A stretch of 64,000 nt of DNA from Amoebidium appalachense (GCA_963693365.1 CAVNZM010000011.1:4154001-4218000), one strand, 5' to 3'. Numbered from the stretch's first letter, positions 44,601-63,856 are shown. The notes: generated from the sequence alone by a model not told the origin. Numbers and translations: made by a program.

Positions 44601-45753
44601 CGTTGACACAGTTGGTGTTGGCGCCGCACTTATTGCACGGGTCCTCCTTGCAGCTCACGCCGGTAACATCCCACACGTAGGTGTCCTTGCACGCGCATGC
44701 GCCGTTGACGCAGTTGGTGTTGGCACCGCACTTCTTGCACGGGTCGTCCTTGCAGCTGACGCCGTTAACATCCCACACAAAGCCGGTGTTGCAGGCACAC
44801 TGTCCGTTGACGCAGTTGGTGTTGGCGCCGCACTTCTTGCACGGGTCCTCCTTGCAGCTCACGCCGGTAACGTCCCACACGTAGGTGTCCTTGCACGCGC
44901 ATGCGCCGTTGACGCAGTTGGTGTTGGCACCGCACTTCTTGCACGGGTCGTCCTTGCAGCTGACGCCGTTAACATCCCACACAAAGCCGGTGTTGCAGGC
45001 ACACTGTCCGTTGACGCAGTTAGTGTTGGCGCCGCACTTCTTGCACGGGTCCTCCATGCAGCTCACACCCTGGACATCCCATACATAGGTGTCCTTGCAC
45101 GTGCATGCGCCGTTGACACAGTTGGTGTTTGCGCCACATTTGGAGCATGGATCAGGACATCTGATGTTATCAATGCAGAACATCCACCTGCTTGCAGTTG
45201 CCACATTACAAGCACAATCTTTTGTGCCGACACGTGTGCTGCATCCCCATCCAGTACCAGTCACGGGGCCGCTAACATCTGCGTGCGCATGGACAATAAA
45301 GCTAGTACTCGGGTTTGTCGGGTCACAATCCTTCAGTGCAGTCGTTAGGTCAAACGTGTAGCTGTCCGAGCTCACACCCGCAAGACCTAGGGAGCTGTGG
45401 ATGTCACCAGTCACAAAGTCCCCGTATTTGGGGTCGGTTGCATAGGTCTGGAAATCGCCGGGTGCAGTGAGAGTCATGAGGTCGCGGCTGCACCCGACAG
45501 CAACATGCGTCGCGCGCAGAGTGGTTGTGTTGAAGTTGGGGTAGATGTTAAAGCTCACACGGATCGTGGTGCTAGTGGGGAAGGACACACCCACGGTACC
45601 ACATTCAGTCTCCTGACCCACAACCAGCGGGTACGTGCCAGTGCTGGCTTGGCGGCGATCGCGACTGTACTCGGCAAAGTTTGACGGAAGTGCCGATGCA
45701 CCCTGCAGTGCGACTAGGGACAAAAGCCCCCATTGTGGCAGAGAAGAAACCAT
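41650..45753 (-). CDS. secreted EGF-repeat protein, 28 tandem six-cysteine units, intronless
   Basis: A single 1367-residue frame begins MVSSLPQWGLLSLVALQGAS, a clear signal peptide. Residues ~47-200 form a cysteine-containing domain. Residues ~201-1170 contain 28 tandem units of 34-37 residues with six cysteines (C-x2-C-x5-C-x4-C-x-C-x12-C), such as DPCKKCGANTNC followed by VNGQCACNTGFVWDVNGVSC. Two alternating unit types give a 204-base period in the N-terminal half and a different pair (KKCGANTNC / TKCGVNTVCAYGQC) gives a 210-base period in the C-terminal half. A calcium-binding EGF motif (DVNECDRKWDNCD) follows near 1170, then a C-terminal domain (~1220-1367) related to the N-terminal one. 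There is no membrane anchor, so secretion or matrix deposition is likely; adhesion or capsule function is inference. The gene has no introns, unlike its neighbours. A 604-codon frame in another phase is a repeat shadow. Confidence 0.9.
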   Translation of the reverse strand: MVSSLPQWGLLSLVALQGASALPSNFAEYSRDRRQASTGTYPLVVGQETECGTVGVSFPTSTTIRVSFNIYPNFNTTTLRATHVAVGCSRDLMTLTAPGDFQTYATDPKYGDFVTGDIHSSLGLAGVSSDSYTFDLTTALKDCDPTNPSTSFIVHAHADVSGPVTGTGWGCSTRVGTKDCACNVATASRWMFCIDNIRCPDPCSKCGANTNCVNGACTCKDTYVWDVQGVSCMEDPCKKCGANTNCVNGQCACNTGFVWDVNGVSCKDDPCKKCGANTNCVNGACACKDTYVWDVTGVSCKEDPCKKCGANTNCVNGQCACNTGFVWDVNGVSCKDDPCKKCGANTNCVNGACACKDTYVWDVTGVSCKEDPCNKCGANTNCVNGQCACNTGFVWDVNGVSCKDDPCKKCGANTNCVNGACACKDTYVWDVTGVSCKEDPCNKCGANTNCVNGQCACNTGFVWDVNGVSCKDDPCKKCGANTNCVNGVCACKDTYVWDVTGVSCKEDPCKKCGANTNCVNGVCACKDTYVWDVTGVSCKEDPCKKCGANTNCVNGACACKDTYVWDVTGVSCTEDPCKKCGANTNCANGACTCKDTYVWDVTGVSCKEDPCKICGANTNCANGQCACNTGFVWDVQGVSCKVPAEDPCTKCGVNTVCAYGQCLCKPGFVWDVQGVSCKEDPCKKCGANTNCVNGQCACNTGYLWDVQGVSCKVPSDPCTKCGVNTVCAYGQCLCKPGFVWDVQGVSCKEDPCKKCGTNTNCVNGQCACNTGFVWDVQGVSCKMLADPCTKCGVNTVCAYGQCLCKPGFVWDVQGVSCKEDPCKKCGANTNCVNGQCACNTGFVWDVQGVTCKVPSDPCTKCGVNTVCAYGQCLCKPGFVWDVQGVSCKEDPCKKCGANTNCVNGQCACNTGFVWDVQGVSCKVLADPCTKCGVNTVCAYGQCLCKPGFVWDVQGVSCKEDPCKKCGANTNCVNGQCACNTGFVWDVQGVTCKVPADPCTKCGVNTVCAYGQCLCKPGFVWDVQGVSCKEDPCKKCGVNTNCVNGQCACNTGFVWDVQGVSCKVLADPCTKCGVNTVCAYGQCLCKPGFVWDVQGVSCKEDPCKKCGANTNCVNGQCACNTGFVWDVQGVSCKVPSEDPCKKCGANTVCTNGQCACKPGFEWDVQGVSCKDVNECDRKWDNCDRVNGRCNNTVGAFTCTCNSGYTGAGITTSPCKPNGSGTEYCSLYGQVNNAGKVTVTNAGSQLTISIDTSNINMNIKESHLAVACSLAGIPNTRGSPIPGAFSQCDGKTCVGAQHTVGKMTDSYSLNVSGLKCTQLTVVVHYVLANGETTFGCGKCLALTSAQSKCAYEFPNTNQWSYYIPYTMKA

Positions 45754-45850
45754 TATCGTGCACAGCAGTTTGCTACCCTCACCGTTTGTATGTGGCTAAA
45801 AGTACCGTGGGGCTGAGCTGATATGGTGGCCTTCGATGTGCGCTCAACGG

Positions 45851-45860
45851 GTTTATATAA
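45851..45860 (-). promoter_or_regulatory. TATA-like box of the EGF-repeat gene
   Basis: On the minus strand TTATATAAAC lies about 100 bases upstream of the ATG at 45753, a plausible core promoter position with a short 5' leader. The surrounding DNA is free of microsatellites. Confidence 0.45.
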
Positions 45861-47056
45861 CTTTTGGAAGCCCAGCGCACTGATCGATGATTGGGTACAA
45901 ATTGGGGTGGGAAACTTGGACTCAGATCGGGGGGAGGGGGGGTTGGTAGCTGAATTTCTTGCTGTCATGAAAAAAGGGTACTATGATACACGTGAAGAAT
46001 TCTAGATCTAGCGCGTGTTCAGGTATCTCAGTATGCACTTGTTACTGGATAACTCGTGAAGTTTTTATTGTCTTCTCCGTATGCCGTGCATACTTGCATA
46101 ATATCTTTCCGTTGAATAAATCCAGTCAAAAGAAAAAAAATCTAGCGCACGCAGATCTGGATTGCAGTGTACATGTACGTTGTTTTTATCTGATCAGTAT
46201 CGACATCAGTTCCAATTTTTCTTACTTTGCTAGCAAATATTAGATTAATACTGAACCTAGAAGAATTATTGCACGACTCTAAAAAATATTCTATGTGTCC
46301 TAAAGATCACCTGTTATTTTACACTACTCCCTTCCTCCCCCCCCCCCCCCCCCCCCCCCCCCTCCCCCCATCCCCCCCCCCCCCCCAAAAAAAAAAAAGA
46401 AAAAATGATTATTCAATTATCCTTTATTTCTAGGTAGTTCTTATAAGAACCCCAGGCTTGCATCATCAGCTTTGCAAAGTTTTAGTGCGAGGGCGATTTC
46501 TCATTGGTGGAGAATGTTACTTCCCCTGGGTCATTTTGAACCCTGGGTGAAGATCTGTGGGTGGCATGCCCCGGCGGGCAAAAGACCGAGTTCAGTAGAG
46601 AAAAGCGCACTTGTAATCACCATTTGAATCATGAAACAAAAAATTATATATTAGTATGCAAGTTGTAGAGGTTATGCATTTTTGCTGAGCTATTTCCTCA
46701 ATATGATGAAGTGCGGCCCAGCAATCATCATTGATGCGCCGGCACAAACATTGCCGTTGAACAATATCGCCATCTACATGCCAGGAACGGTCTCCCGTCT
46801 GATGGGTTGTCTCTGCAACAAGTCGCCATCTTTCGCGGACATTGTGCTTATATAAACTTCTATCGCTCGAAATAGCATTGTGTTCTATGTGTTGTATGGA
46901 TACATTTATTCTGTTTATTTTTTATTTTTTATTTTTTCAAGAAAAATGCGCATATATTGTGTGATGATACCATGTCCATGCACCGATTCAGTTTTTTTGT
47001 ACGTCCAACCAAAAGATCTCTCGACCAATCAAATGAACGGGTATACACAATTGTGA
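45861..47056. other. intergenic DNA upstream of the EGF-repeat gene
   Basis: Mixed, fairly AT-rich sequence with one poly-C/poly-A block at 46336-46405. No gene, RNA gene or transposon end was recognised in it before the TTAA at 47057. Confidence 0.4.
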
Positions 47057-47060
47057 TTAA

Positions 47061-47112
47061 GGGATACGGGATCGGCGATTTTGAGTGGTCCCCGATTTCT
47101 TTCTGGCGCCGC
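47061..47112 (+). repeat. left bipartite terminal inverted repeat
   Basis: GGGATACGGGATCG at the outer edge, 24 unmatched bases, then CTTTCTGGCGCCGC. The right end has the same two blocks inverted with 13 bases between them. Outer and inner blocks could be separate transposase contacts. Confidence 0.75.
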
Positions 47113-47303
47113 ACACCTTTTTTCCCCCTGATTACGTAGGGCTACCTTTACGTGTCACAGCACAGCGACCCGACTGCGTAACGCGTTGCTACGCACCCAC
47201 GCCGTACAACGAGTTTTGTGTTCGCACGTTAACGCAGAGGGCGCACAACCCGAAAGAATTTTTTTCATGTAAAGAAACTACTTTGAATACATGCACTTTT
47301 ACC

Positions 47304-48010
47304 ATGGGTGTGCAGGGCTTGCTCCCAGCACCCGGCATTAGTGCCGAAAAAGCCACAGATGTTACTGCAGAGTTGCAACGTGGGGTAGTTGCTTTTGACG
47401 GGATGGTGCAGGTCCACAAGTCCTTTTCAGTTTTCGCTGACACAGTAGCCAAACAGCAAATAGATGACAAAAAAGTCACAGACGACACATATGCAGCTAT
47501 TGCAAATCACTTTATGTCCAAAGTTAATACGTATAGGCTAGCAGGGGTCCAGCCACACTATGTGTTTGATGGGCGCAGATTGAAAGAGGGAAAACTAGTT
47601 GATAACGACCGTGCAGAAAAGGTGGTCAAAGCCCGCCAAGAAATAGCCACAAAAAGAGAGAAACAGGAGGAGGTAACTAAAAACAAATGGAGAAGCGCTG
47701 CAGAGTTAGATAACAGAGTTTTACATGCAATCATCCTTAGACTGAAAGATGAGAATGTCGATTACACAGTAGCTCCATACGAAGCAGACCCCCAGCTTGC
47801 CTATATGGCACGTACCGGTTTGGCACACACTGTTGTCACTGAGGATGCCGACCTTCTTCTGTATAACATCCCGCGGGTTGTATACAAACTGTGCATTGCG
47901 GATGCGGCGGTCATCCCTGGGACCGCTAATGCGGTGCGCATTCCCAAACTGTACGGAGTGATTGTAACCCCCGCCGATGTTTTTACCAGAAGCACAAAGT
48001 ACAACATAAT
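47304..48010 (+). CDS. XPG/FEN1-family nuclease resembling EXO1, 3' part missing
   Basis: XPG-family enzymes are metal-dependent 5' flap endonucleases or 5'-3' exonucleases. The start ATG at 47304 sits in ACCATGG and gives the invariant MG N-terminus (MGVQGLLPAPG). Conserved acids are visible in VVAFDGMVQVHK (D32), YVFDGRR (D89), APYEADPQLAY (E160, D162) and VVTEDADLLLY (D181, D183); the last two motifs are very close to EXO1. The exon ends at KYNI plus two bases, before a (GT)n donor, where EXO1 continues into the block containing the final catalytic Asp (GCDY). That block, the H3TH motif and the rest were not found in the 1 kb downstream. The gene lies inside the TTAA transposon, so it is probably element-borne. 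Either its 3' exons have been lost or replaced by repeats, or I failed to recognise them. Confidence 0.7.
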
Positions 48011-48012
48011 GT

Positions 48013-48043
<31 letters not shown>

Positions 48044-48159
48044 GGGGGGTCAGTAATCTTCTGACCGATCTAGTGAACCTATAATGAATGAATGAAGACC
48101 GTGTGTCAAATCTGAGAGCAATGTACCAGACCCTGGTGCCTGCATATGTTTCCTACCCC

Positions 48160-48229
48160 CCCCCCCCCCCCCCCCCCCCCTCCCCCCGGTCCCTCCTCCC
48201 CCCTTGGTGTTTGCATACGTGCCTACCTT

Positions 48230-48261
<32 letters not shown>

Positions 48262-48319
48262 ACACGTGTGTGTGGGGGGGGGGGGGGGGGGCGTGCATGC
48301 GTGCGTGTGTGCAAATGCA

Positions 48320-48362
<43 letters not shown>

Positions 48363-48395
48363 TTCCGTGTGTGCGTGGTTGTGTGTGTTTGTGAA

Positions 48396-48434
<39 letters not shown>

Positions 48435-48440
48435 GAACGA
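48160..48440. repeat. poly-C / poly-G / (GCGT)n block in the transposon centre
   Basis: Poly-C runs at 48157-48180 and 48231-48260 face poly-G runs at 48274-48291 and 48397-48433. Between the G-runs is a (TGCG)n tract. The complementary tracts could pair into a stem. Confidence 0.8.
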
Positions 48441-48546
48441 CTCAAGGTTGTACTTGGCACACAAATACATAATAATTTCAATTATTATTATTATTTTCCT
48501 ATACAGGAAAAGTGGAGCCCTACTGGCCGAATACATACATGCAAGC

Positions 48547-48796
48547 ATTCATTCATATTTTTGCCCCCCCCCCCAAAAAAAAAAAGACAAAAAAAAAAAA
48601 AAAAAAAAAAAAAAAGCAGAGAAGGGGGCTTTAGGGAGAGGCACTGGCAATCGAAAACGAAAATTCTACACCATGCTTTTGGTGTGCCCGGGCCCCACCA
48701 TATCCTTATATAGTGGCTCTTGCATGTTACACAAGAAAGCCACAGCCTTAGCTACCATCCAATGGGTGCCTACCATCGAGCATTCATTCATATTTT

Positions 48797-48894
<98 letters not shown>

Positions 48895-49057
48895 CAGAGA
48901 AGGGGGCTTTAGGGAGAGGCACTGGCAATCGAAAACGAAAATTCTACACCATGCTTTTGGTGTGCCCGGGCCCCACCATATCCTTATATAGTGGCTCTTG
49001 CATGTTACACAAGAAAGCCACAGCCTTAGCTACCATCCAATGGGTGCCTACCATCGA
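48547..49057. repeat. tandem duplication in the transposon centre
   Basis: A unit beginning CATTCATTCATATTTTTGCC, then poly-C, poly-A, GCAGAGAAGGGGGCTTTAGG and a ~170-base unique part ending CCAATGGGTGCCTACCATCGA, occurs twice, at about 48547 and 48782. The unique parts are identical by eye; only the C and A runs differ in length. On the minus strand a short frame (WMVAKAVAFLCNMQEPLYKD) is open in both copies. The duplication directly abuts the end of the THAP protein frame and may mark where its catalytic part was lost. Confidence 0.85.
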
Positions 49058-49073
49058 CATCTGCACCTGATTG

Positions 49074-50387
49074 CTAAACAGCCGATAATTTTTCATGCGC
49101 CTGTGCTAACGCCAGTGCACCAAGAAAATGGCGGAATATACGCGAAAGATTCGGTTCTGACACATCCACCAGCCGACTCAATAGTTGGAAGGATGTGCCG
49201 TGGCGGAGGCGAAAAAGTGTAAAAAGACATCCATCATGCCATATTATTTCCTTTCCTGTTTTGGTTTTAAAATCATTCATGTTTATAGTTGATTGGCCAA
49301 TAAAAGCAACAATTTCCAGCACTCCCATGAGAGCATCAAAACTATCCAACCCCGTGTATGTTTTCACCACATCATCTCTAGCCTTCCCTTCCTCTTCCGC
49401 CACTATGTCCTCCATGCATATTCTTTTCTGGTTTTGTAGTAATTCCTCCCTCGCTTGATCAAGCGCTTGTTCGAGCTCCTTCTTCTCCAATCTTTGTTTC
49501 TTCTCATTTTCCTCCAATTGCTTCGTAGCTATCTCAAGTTCGATTTGCATTTTCTCCGCCTGCTCCTTATAGAAAGCTCTTGAACGTTCCAGGACATTCA
49601 CATAATCCTCTACATCCATCCCTTCCTCACCTGCCTTCGACTCTAGATAGTCAAATGTCCTTTCACGCACATGTTCCCTCCTTCTTTTCGCTCGTTCACT
49701 GTCCTCTGCTTCTTCACTGCTCGTCTCCCCCCGCTCCGGATCCCTCGCTCGTTTCCGTGTTTGCTCAATATCTGAGGCATCCATTCCTACAGCTTGCATA
49801 TGACTATTGGCCCTTTCCTCCCTCAATAGCTGTACCTTCTCTCTGTACATCGGGTCTAGTTCCATTCGGATGGGACATGCATCCTTTGTTAATTTCAGTT
49901 TTCCATTCTTAGCAGTAATATCATCATCGGTGAAATGTGCCTCGCATACAACCAGTTGCTTAAGGATAGCCAGTGGCCAGGGGACTTCCACCTTCGGTTG
50001 CCCCCGTTTCCTCTTTGGTTGTGGTTCTTGTGCCGACTGCTCAGCTGGCACAGCCGAGTCATTGGCATTTTCGGATTGTGTGTCAGCTGTGTGTGTCTCA
50101 GTAGTGGTTGTGTCTGTATTTACGTCTGTCCCATCCGAGGCCTTTGGCCTTGTGTCTGTGTGTGTGTCTGGGTCGGGGGGTGCTTGCTTTGTGTGTTCTG
50201 CTATTTGTTTCCGCTCATACTTTGTTTGCTCCTGCCTGCCTATAGCATTTAACCAAGCATGCCTCCTAGCCAATACATTTGGTTTGTATCCATATGGAAC
50301 AGTAAAAAGCTTTATCTTCCTGGTAGGATCTTTGGGAGAGACTGTTTCTTCGTCATTTTTGCAGTAGTTAGCCGCGCAAGTTGGCAT
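49074..50387 (-). CDS. THAP zinc-finger protein with coiled coil and HTH_Tnp_4-like domain, no DDE domain
   Basis: This 437-residue protein begins MPTCAANYCKND, typical of the C2CH THAP DNA-binding finger. Its zinc ligands would be C4, C9, C148 and H151 (VVCEAHF). The gap between the pairs is about 138 residues rather than the usual 35-50, owing to a Thr/Asp-rich insert followed by KRKRGQPK. Residues ~255-345 form a coiled coil (ELEIATKQLEENEKKQRLEK). The C-terminus (~385-430) reads CLFTLFRLRHGTSFQLLSRL then VSEPNLSRIFRHF, matching the helix-turn-helix that precedes the DDE domain in HARBI1-like and ISL2EU transposases. The frame stops right after it (HEKLSAV), where the catalytic domain would begin. 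It is probably a truncated transposase or a transposon-encoded DNA-binding partner. It lies at the right end of the TTAA element, facing the nuclease gene. Confidence 0.75.
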   Translation of the reverse strand: MPTCAANYCKNDEETVSPKDPTRKIKLFTVPYGYKPNVLARRHAWLNAIGRQEQTKYERKQIAEHTKQAPPDPDTHTDTRPKASDGTDVNTDTTTTETHTADTQSENANDSAVPAEQSAQEPQPKRKRGQPKVEVPWPLAILKQLVVCEAHFTDDDITAKNGKLKLTKDACPIRMELDPMYREKVQLLREERANSHMQAVGMDASDIEQTRKRARDPERGETSSEEAEDSERAKRRREHVRERTFDYLESKAGEEGMDVEDYVNVLERSRAFYKEQAEKMQIELEIATKQLEENEKKQRLEKKELEQALDQAREELLQNQKRICMEDIVAEEEGKARDDVVKTYTGLDSFDALMGVLEIVAFIGQSTINMNDFKTKTGKEIIWHDGCLFTLFRLRHGTSFQLLSRLVDVSEPNLSRIFRHFLGALALAQAHEKLSAV

Positions 50388-50564
50388 TGTGAGTGCCTAA
50401 CATATATAGTTAGAAAACAACCCGCCTTCATGAAAAATGTGCAGCGCAGTTTTGTCCGGACACGTGTGTGGCATGCCGTGTGTACATGGTATAGCTCGGC
50501 CACACGATCTTAGGTGCCCAATAGGCAGATCAAGCCCACTCAATCCAGATAGATATCGATCTGA

Positions 50565-50605
50565 GCGGCGCCAGAAAGTATTCGAGCCGCGCGATCCCGT
50601 ATCCC
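50565..50605 (-). repeat. right bipartite terminal inverted repeat
   Basis: Inverted counterpart of 47061-47112: GCGGCGCCAGAAAG, 13 unmatched bases, then CGATCCCGTATCCC ending at TTAA. Both 14-base blocks match the left end perfectly. Confidence 0.75.
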
Positions 50606-50609
50606 TTAA

Positions 50610-50860
50610 TTTATTTCCTGATGATTCTTAACTTTTTCATTACCACTACTATCAATTGAGCCGTACTATATCAGCCCGTCATGTACTAGGCACAGACGGG
50701 CGAAACATGTGGAACGTTTTAAGTGTTGGTCAATGATGGTATGGACTTAGCAGCTAATATCAAATGCTGAGATGATCATATTTGTTGAGAACACCCGGGC
50801 CTGGGGGTTTTTGATCGTCTGAAGCTTGGAGCCTGGCAGGCCGGCAGGCGCGCCGGGGAA

Positions 50861-50915
<55 letters not shown>

Positions 50916-51467
50916 TGGAACATGCCGTAGAAAGGAAGGGGGGGTGGGGAGGCCGGGAGGAGCCGAGGGGGGGGAGGGGGAAGGGGGGCAGGGAGGGGGG
51001 GGGGGGGGGGGGGGGAGAAGAGGGTTTGCATGGACGTGAACCTAGGCCAATCATCTCTCAAGACACTGGGAGGGGAGGCCTGGTCGATGGGTAACCTCCG
51101 AACCCTCCCCCCCCCCCCCCCCCCCCCCCCCCTCCCCCCCTCCACACACACACACCCTCCCTTCCTCTCCCTCCTAGTATACACTTCCCTACATTGGATT
51201 TAAACCTCAAAAGGCCTAGGTTGCTCACTGATCGTTTTTGACCCAATTATTTTGTCCATGGTATGGTACCCCCCTCCCCCCTCCCCCGGCCCCCCTTCCC
51301 CACCACCACCACCACCATCCAAGTGTTCATGGTTCAGATGCAAAAGTTATATTGCTGCATGTTAGCTCCCCCTCCTCTGCCCTTTCTCCTTTCTCGGTTG
51401 CCCCTACTACATAATAATCGCTCTTCTCTCTATATAGGCCAAAGTGCACGTAAAGAGAGAATAAACG

Positions 51468-51504
<37 letters not shown>

Positions 51505-51544
51505 AGCCTCTCTCTTCTCTCTCTCTCTCTCTCTCAGAGCCTCT

Positions 51545-51635
<91 letters not shown>

Positions 51636-51712
51636 CTATCTCTCTATCTATCTATCTATCTATCTAACTATCTATCTCTCTCTCCCTCCCCCCCCCCCCC
51701 CCCCCCCCCCCC

Positions 51713-51743
<31 letters not shown>

Positions 51744-51777
51744 CTCTCAGGCTCTGCTTCTCCCCCCCCCCCCTCCC

Positions 51778-51808
<31 letters not shown>

Positions 51809-52080
51809 ACTTTTCTCTGGCTTGCTCGCTCTCCCCGCGGGCCCTCCTTCTCTCTCTCTCCTCCTCCCCGAGAAAAAAAAGAGAAAAGAACGAAGATAAA
51901 AGATGATAAAGGAGGGGAAACTTTTCAAATTCTGCAATACCTAGTCGCTGGTTTTAGATCTAGTGCCGCCGAATAACAATGGCTCTCGATTGTACATATG
52001 TCCGTCCCCCCCCCCCCCCCCCCCCCCACCCCATCTTAAACCTCTACTCCCGGTTTTTTTTTTTTTTTTTTTTTTGTGGT

Positions 52081-52124
<44 letters not shown>

Positions 52125-52570
52125 TCACTATCATCTAAGCCTTACGGTATCAGAGCTCAAGCCCCTAAAGTCAAAGATAATGCCCGGGGCATCCTTCAAC
52201 GTGCTGTTTGGGTACTGCTGCCACAAAATATCTATTATTAGCCTCCTGTTGTTTATAACACCCTACGTTTTCGGTATTCTCAATACCCCTTTCCGCAATC
52301 ATTGATATATACAAAGGCCGTGTGGGTGGGTATGGGGTGGGTAGGGAGGGGAGGGCCAAGAGGTGGGGATGGTTCCTCGCAAAATGTACTGCAATACACA
52401 GTGATAAGTTAGTAATTCGCAACATCATATTTGCTAATCCGAAATTACAGATGCGGTATTTAGGGACTTTTGTTTGTTCACGCTTGTCGGTGCTGAATAG
52501 AATACCAAATTCAACGTTTTCGTGTTTGCGACAATCTAGGGGTGTGGGCACAAAAGGTAAGGAAATGTGG
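50610..52570. other. microsatellite-rich DNA with weak exon candidates
   Basis: The interval contains a poly-G run at 50867-50913, poly-C at 51109-51131, a (CT)n/(CTAT)n tract at 51470-51680 and further poly-C/poly-G at 51781-51808 and 52080-52122. Possible coding fragments include a minus-strand MDKIIGSKTISEQPRPFE at 51250-51197, a plus-strand piece near 52160-52303 with a hydrophobic end (ISIISLLLFITPYVFGIL), and opposite-strand open frames at 52390-52560. None could be joined into a gene, so none is called. Confidence 0.4.
51470..51680. repeat. (CT)n and (CTAT)n microsatellite
   Basis: Long CT repeat with interruptions by AGAGCC (twice, spaced 54 bases), changing to CTAT repeat at 51628-51672. 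The AGAGCC-containing blocks look like a short internal duplication. Confidence 0.9.
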
Positions 52571-53025
52571 GACCAAATACTCGACATATGTGTATATACA
52601 GATTTTATGTCTGTTTACTTTCGGAATCCTGTTGATCACTCACCAACAGTGACTACTCAAAACATCCCCATCCCCCTCCTCTCTCCTGCTTCGTTCTGGC
52701 CTCGAGCTCGAGAGCTTTACGTAAATTACATTCCTCATTCATACACAGAAGGCGGACGGGAAGAGAGGGACGAGGAAAACAATAATAGTGAACCGTCAAA
52801 ACAAACTTTTACGTCAGGCGACGGGAAACATTCGACATACAATATTGCACCATGCCAAGGAGCGTAGTATGTAGAATCGATGGATTAAAAGAGTTAAGCT
52901 TTAACATAGATATTTAAGAATTAAACGGTGTCGAAGTGGCCATCCTGGTGGGGACTTGGGGAGGATCTCCTTCGGATTGCTCCTCTCCGTCTGAACACCT
53001 GAACCTGAGGGGGTGCGTCTGTGTG

Positions 53026-53059
<34 letters not shown>

Positions 53060-53122
53060 GCGTGCGCGTGTGCCACAGCCGCGGTGTGTGCGTATTTGTA
53101 AATGTGTGTATGGTTGGGGATG

Positions 53123-53206
<84 letters not shown>

Positions 53207-53570
53207 TCCTGTGGGTGCGAGAGTGAGTGGAGGTAAGTGGGCAGTATGTGTGTGTATGCACATGTGTGTCTAGTGTTTTGCTCTGTGTGTGTGCGTCCGA
53301 TTTTGTGTATTGCACGTGAAGTGTTTGCACATGTATTTGTTTTCTCGACCTGTGTACGTGGATGTGTGTTGTGTATGTACGTGAATCCACGTGCACACGT
53401 ACCCGCAGATTTGCGTGTGCGCGTACGTGTTGGGTGTGCAGTTTACACATTTGTGTCTCTCTTGCTCAGTGTGTGCGAAATATGGTTTTATCGTGCCTGC
53501 AAACGTGGTTGCGTCTGCCTGCCCATGTGCACACACCCTCCTCTCGTTTCTTTCACTCCATAAATCGCGG
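52571..53570. repeat. segmental duplication, copy B
   Basis: Near-identical to 20477-21544 in the same orientation. It begins AAATACTCGACATATGTG after GGACC and ends CACTCCATAAATCGCG. Flanking sequences on both sides are unrelated apart from a GGAATATCT motif at the right edge here and at the left edge of copy A. The shared reading frame differs at only two or three residues, so the copy is recent or under gene conversion. Confidence 0.85.
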
Positions 53571-53658
53571 AATATCTGACGGTGATATGTTTCTATCATT
53601 TCCTAAATCATAGACACGTGTTGGATATATCTCACGCAACACCAAGTCGTTCAGGACA

Positions 53659-63799
<10,141 letters not shown>

Positions 63800-63802
63800 C
63801 TG

Positions 63803-63856
63803 TGGGGTAAGGTTGGAGGGGGGGGAGGGGAGAGGAGAGAGAGAGAGAGAGGGTGT

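Larger units (their letters stand above)
47061..50605. mobile_element. 3.5-kb DNA transposon with TTAA target duplication, encoding nuclease and THAP protein
   Basis: Both ends carry GGGATACGGGATCG as a perfect 14-base inverted repeat (47061-47074 and 50592-50605). A second perfect 14-base inverted block, CTTTCTGGCGCCGC, lies inside at 47099-47112 and 50565-50578. TTAA flanks each end (47057-47060 and 50606-50609). Inside, an XPG-family nuclease gene reads rightward from 244 bases in and a THAP/HTH gene reads leftward from 218 bases in, so the two converge on a repeat-filled centre. TTAA targets are known for piggyBac and Kolobok elements. THAP domains occur in P, Kolobok and ISL2EU-type transposases, and XPG-type nucleases have been described in Academ elements. 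The combination does not match one superfamily I can name with certainty. No DDE catalytic domain is visible. Confidence 0.75.

Noticed and set aside
47061-50605. Assigning the transposon to PIF/Harbinger by TWA target duplication
   Set aside because: Left and right flanks match as TTAA, whereas a three-base TAA/TTA would not be identical on both sides; the exact superfamily is left open.
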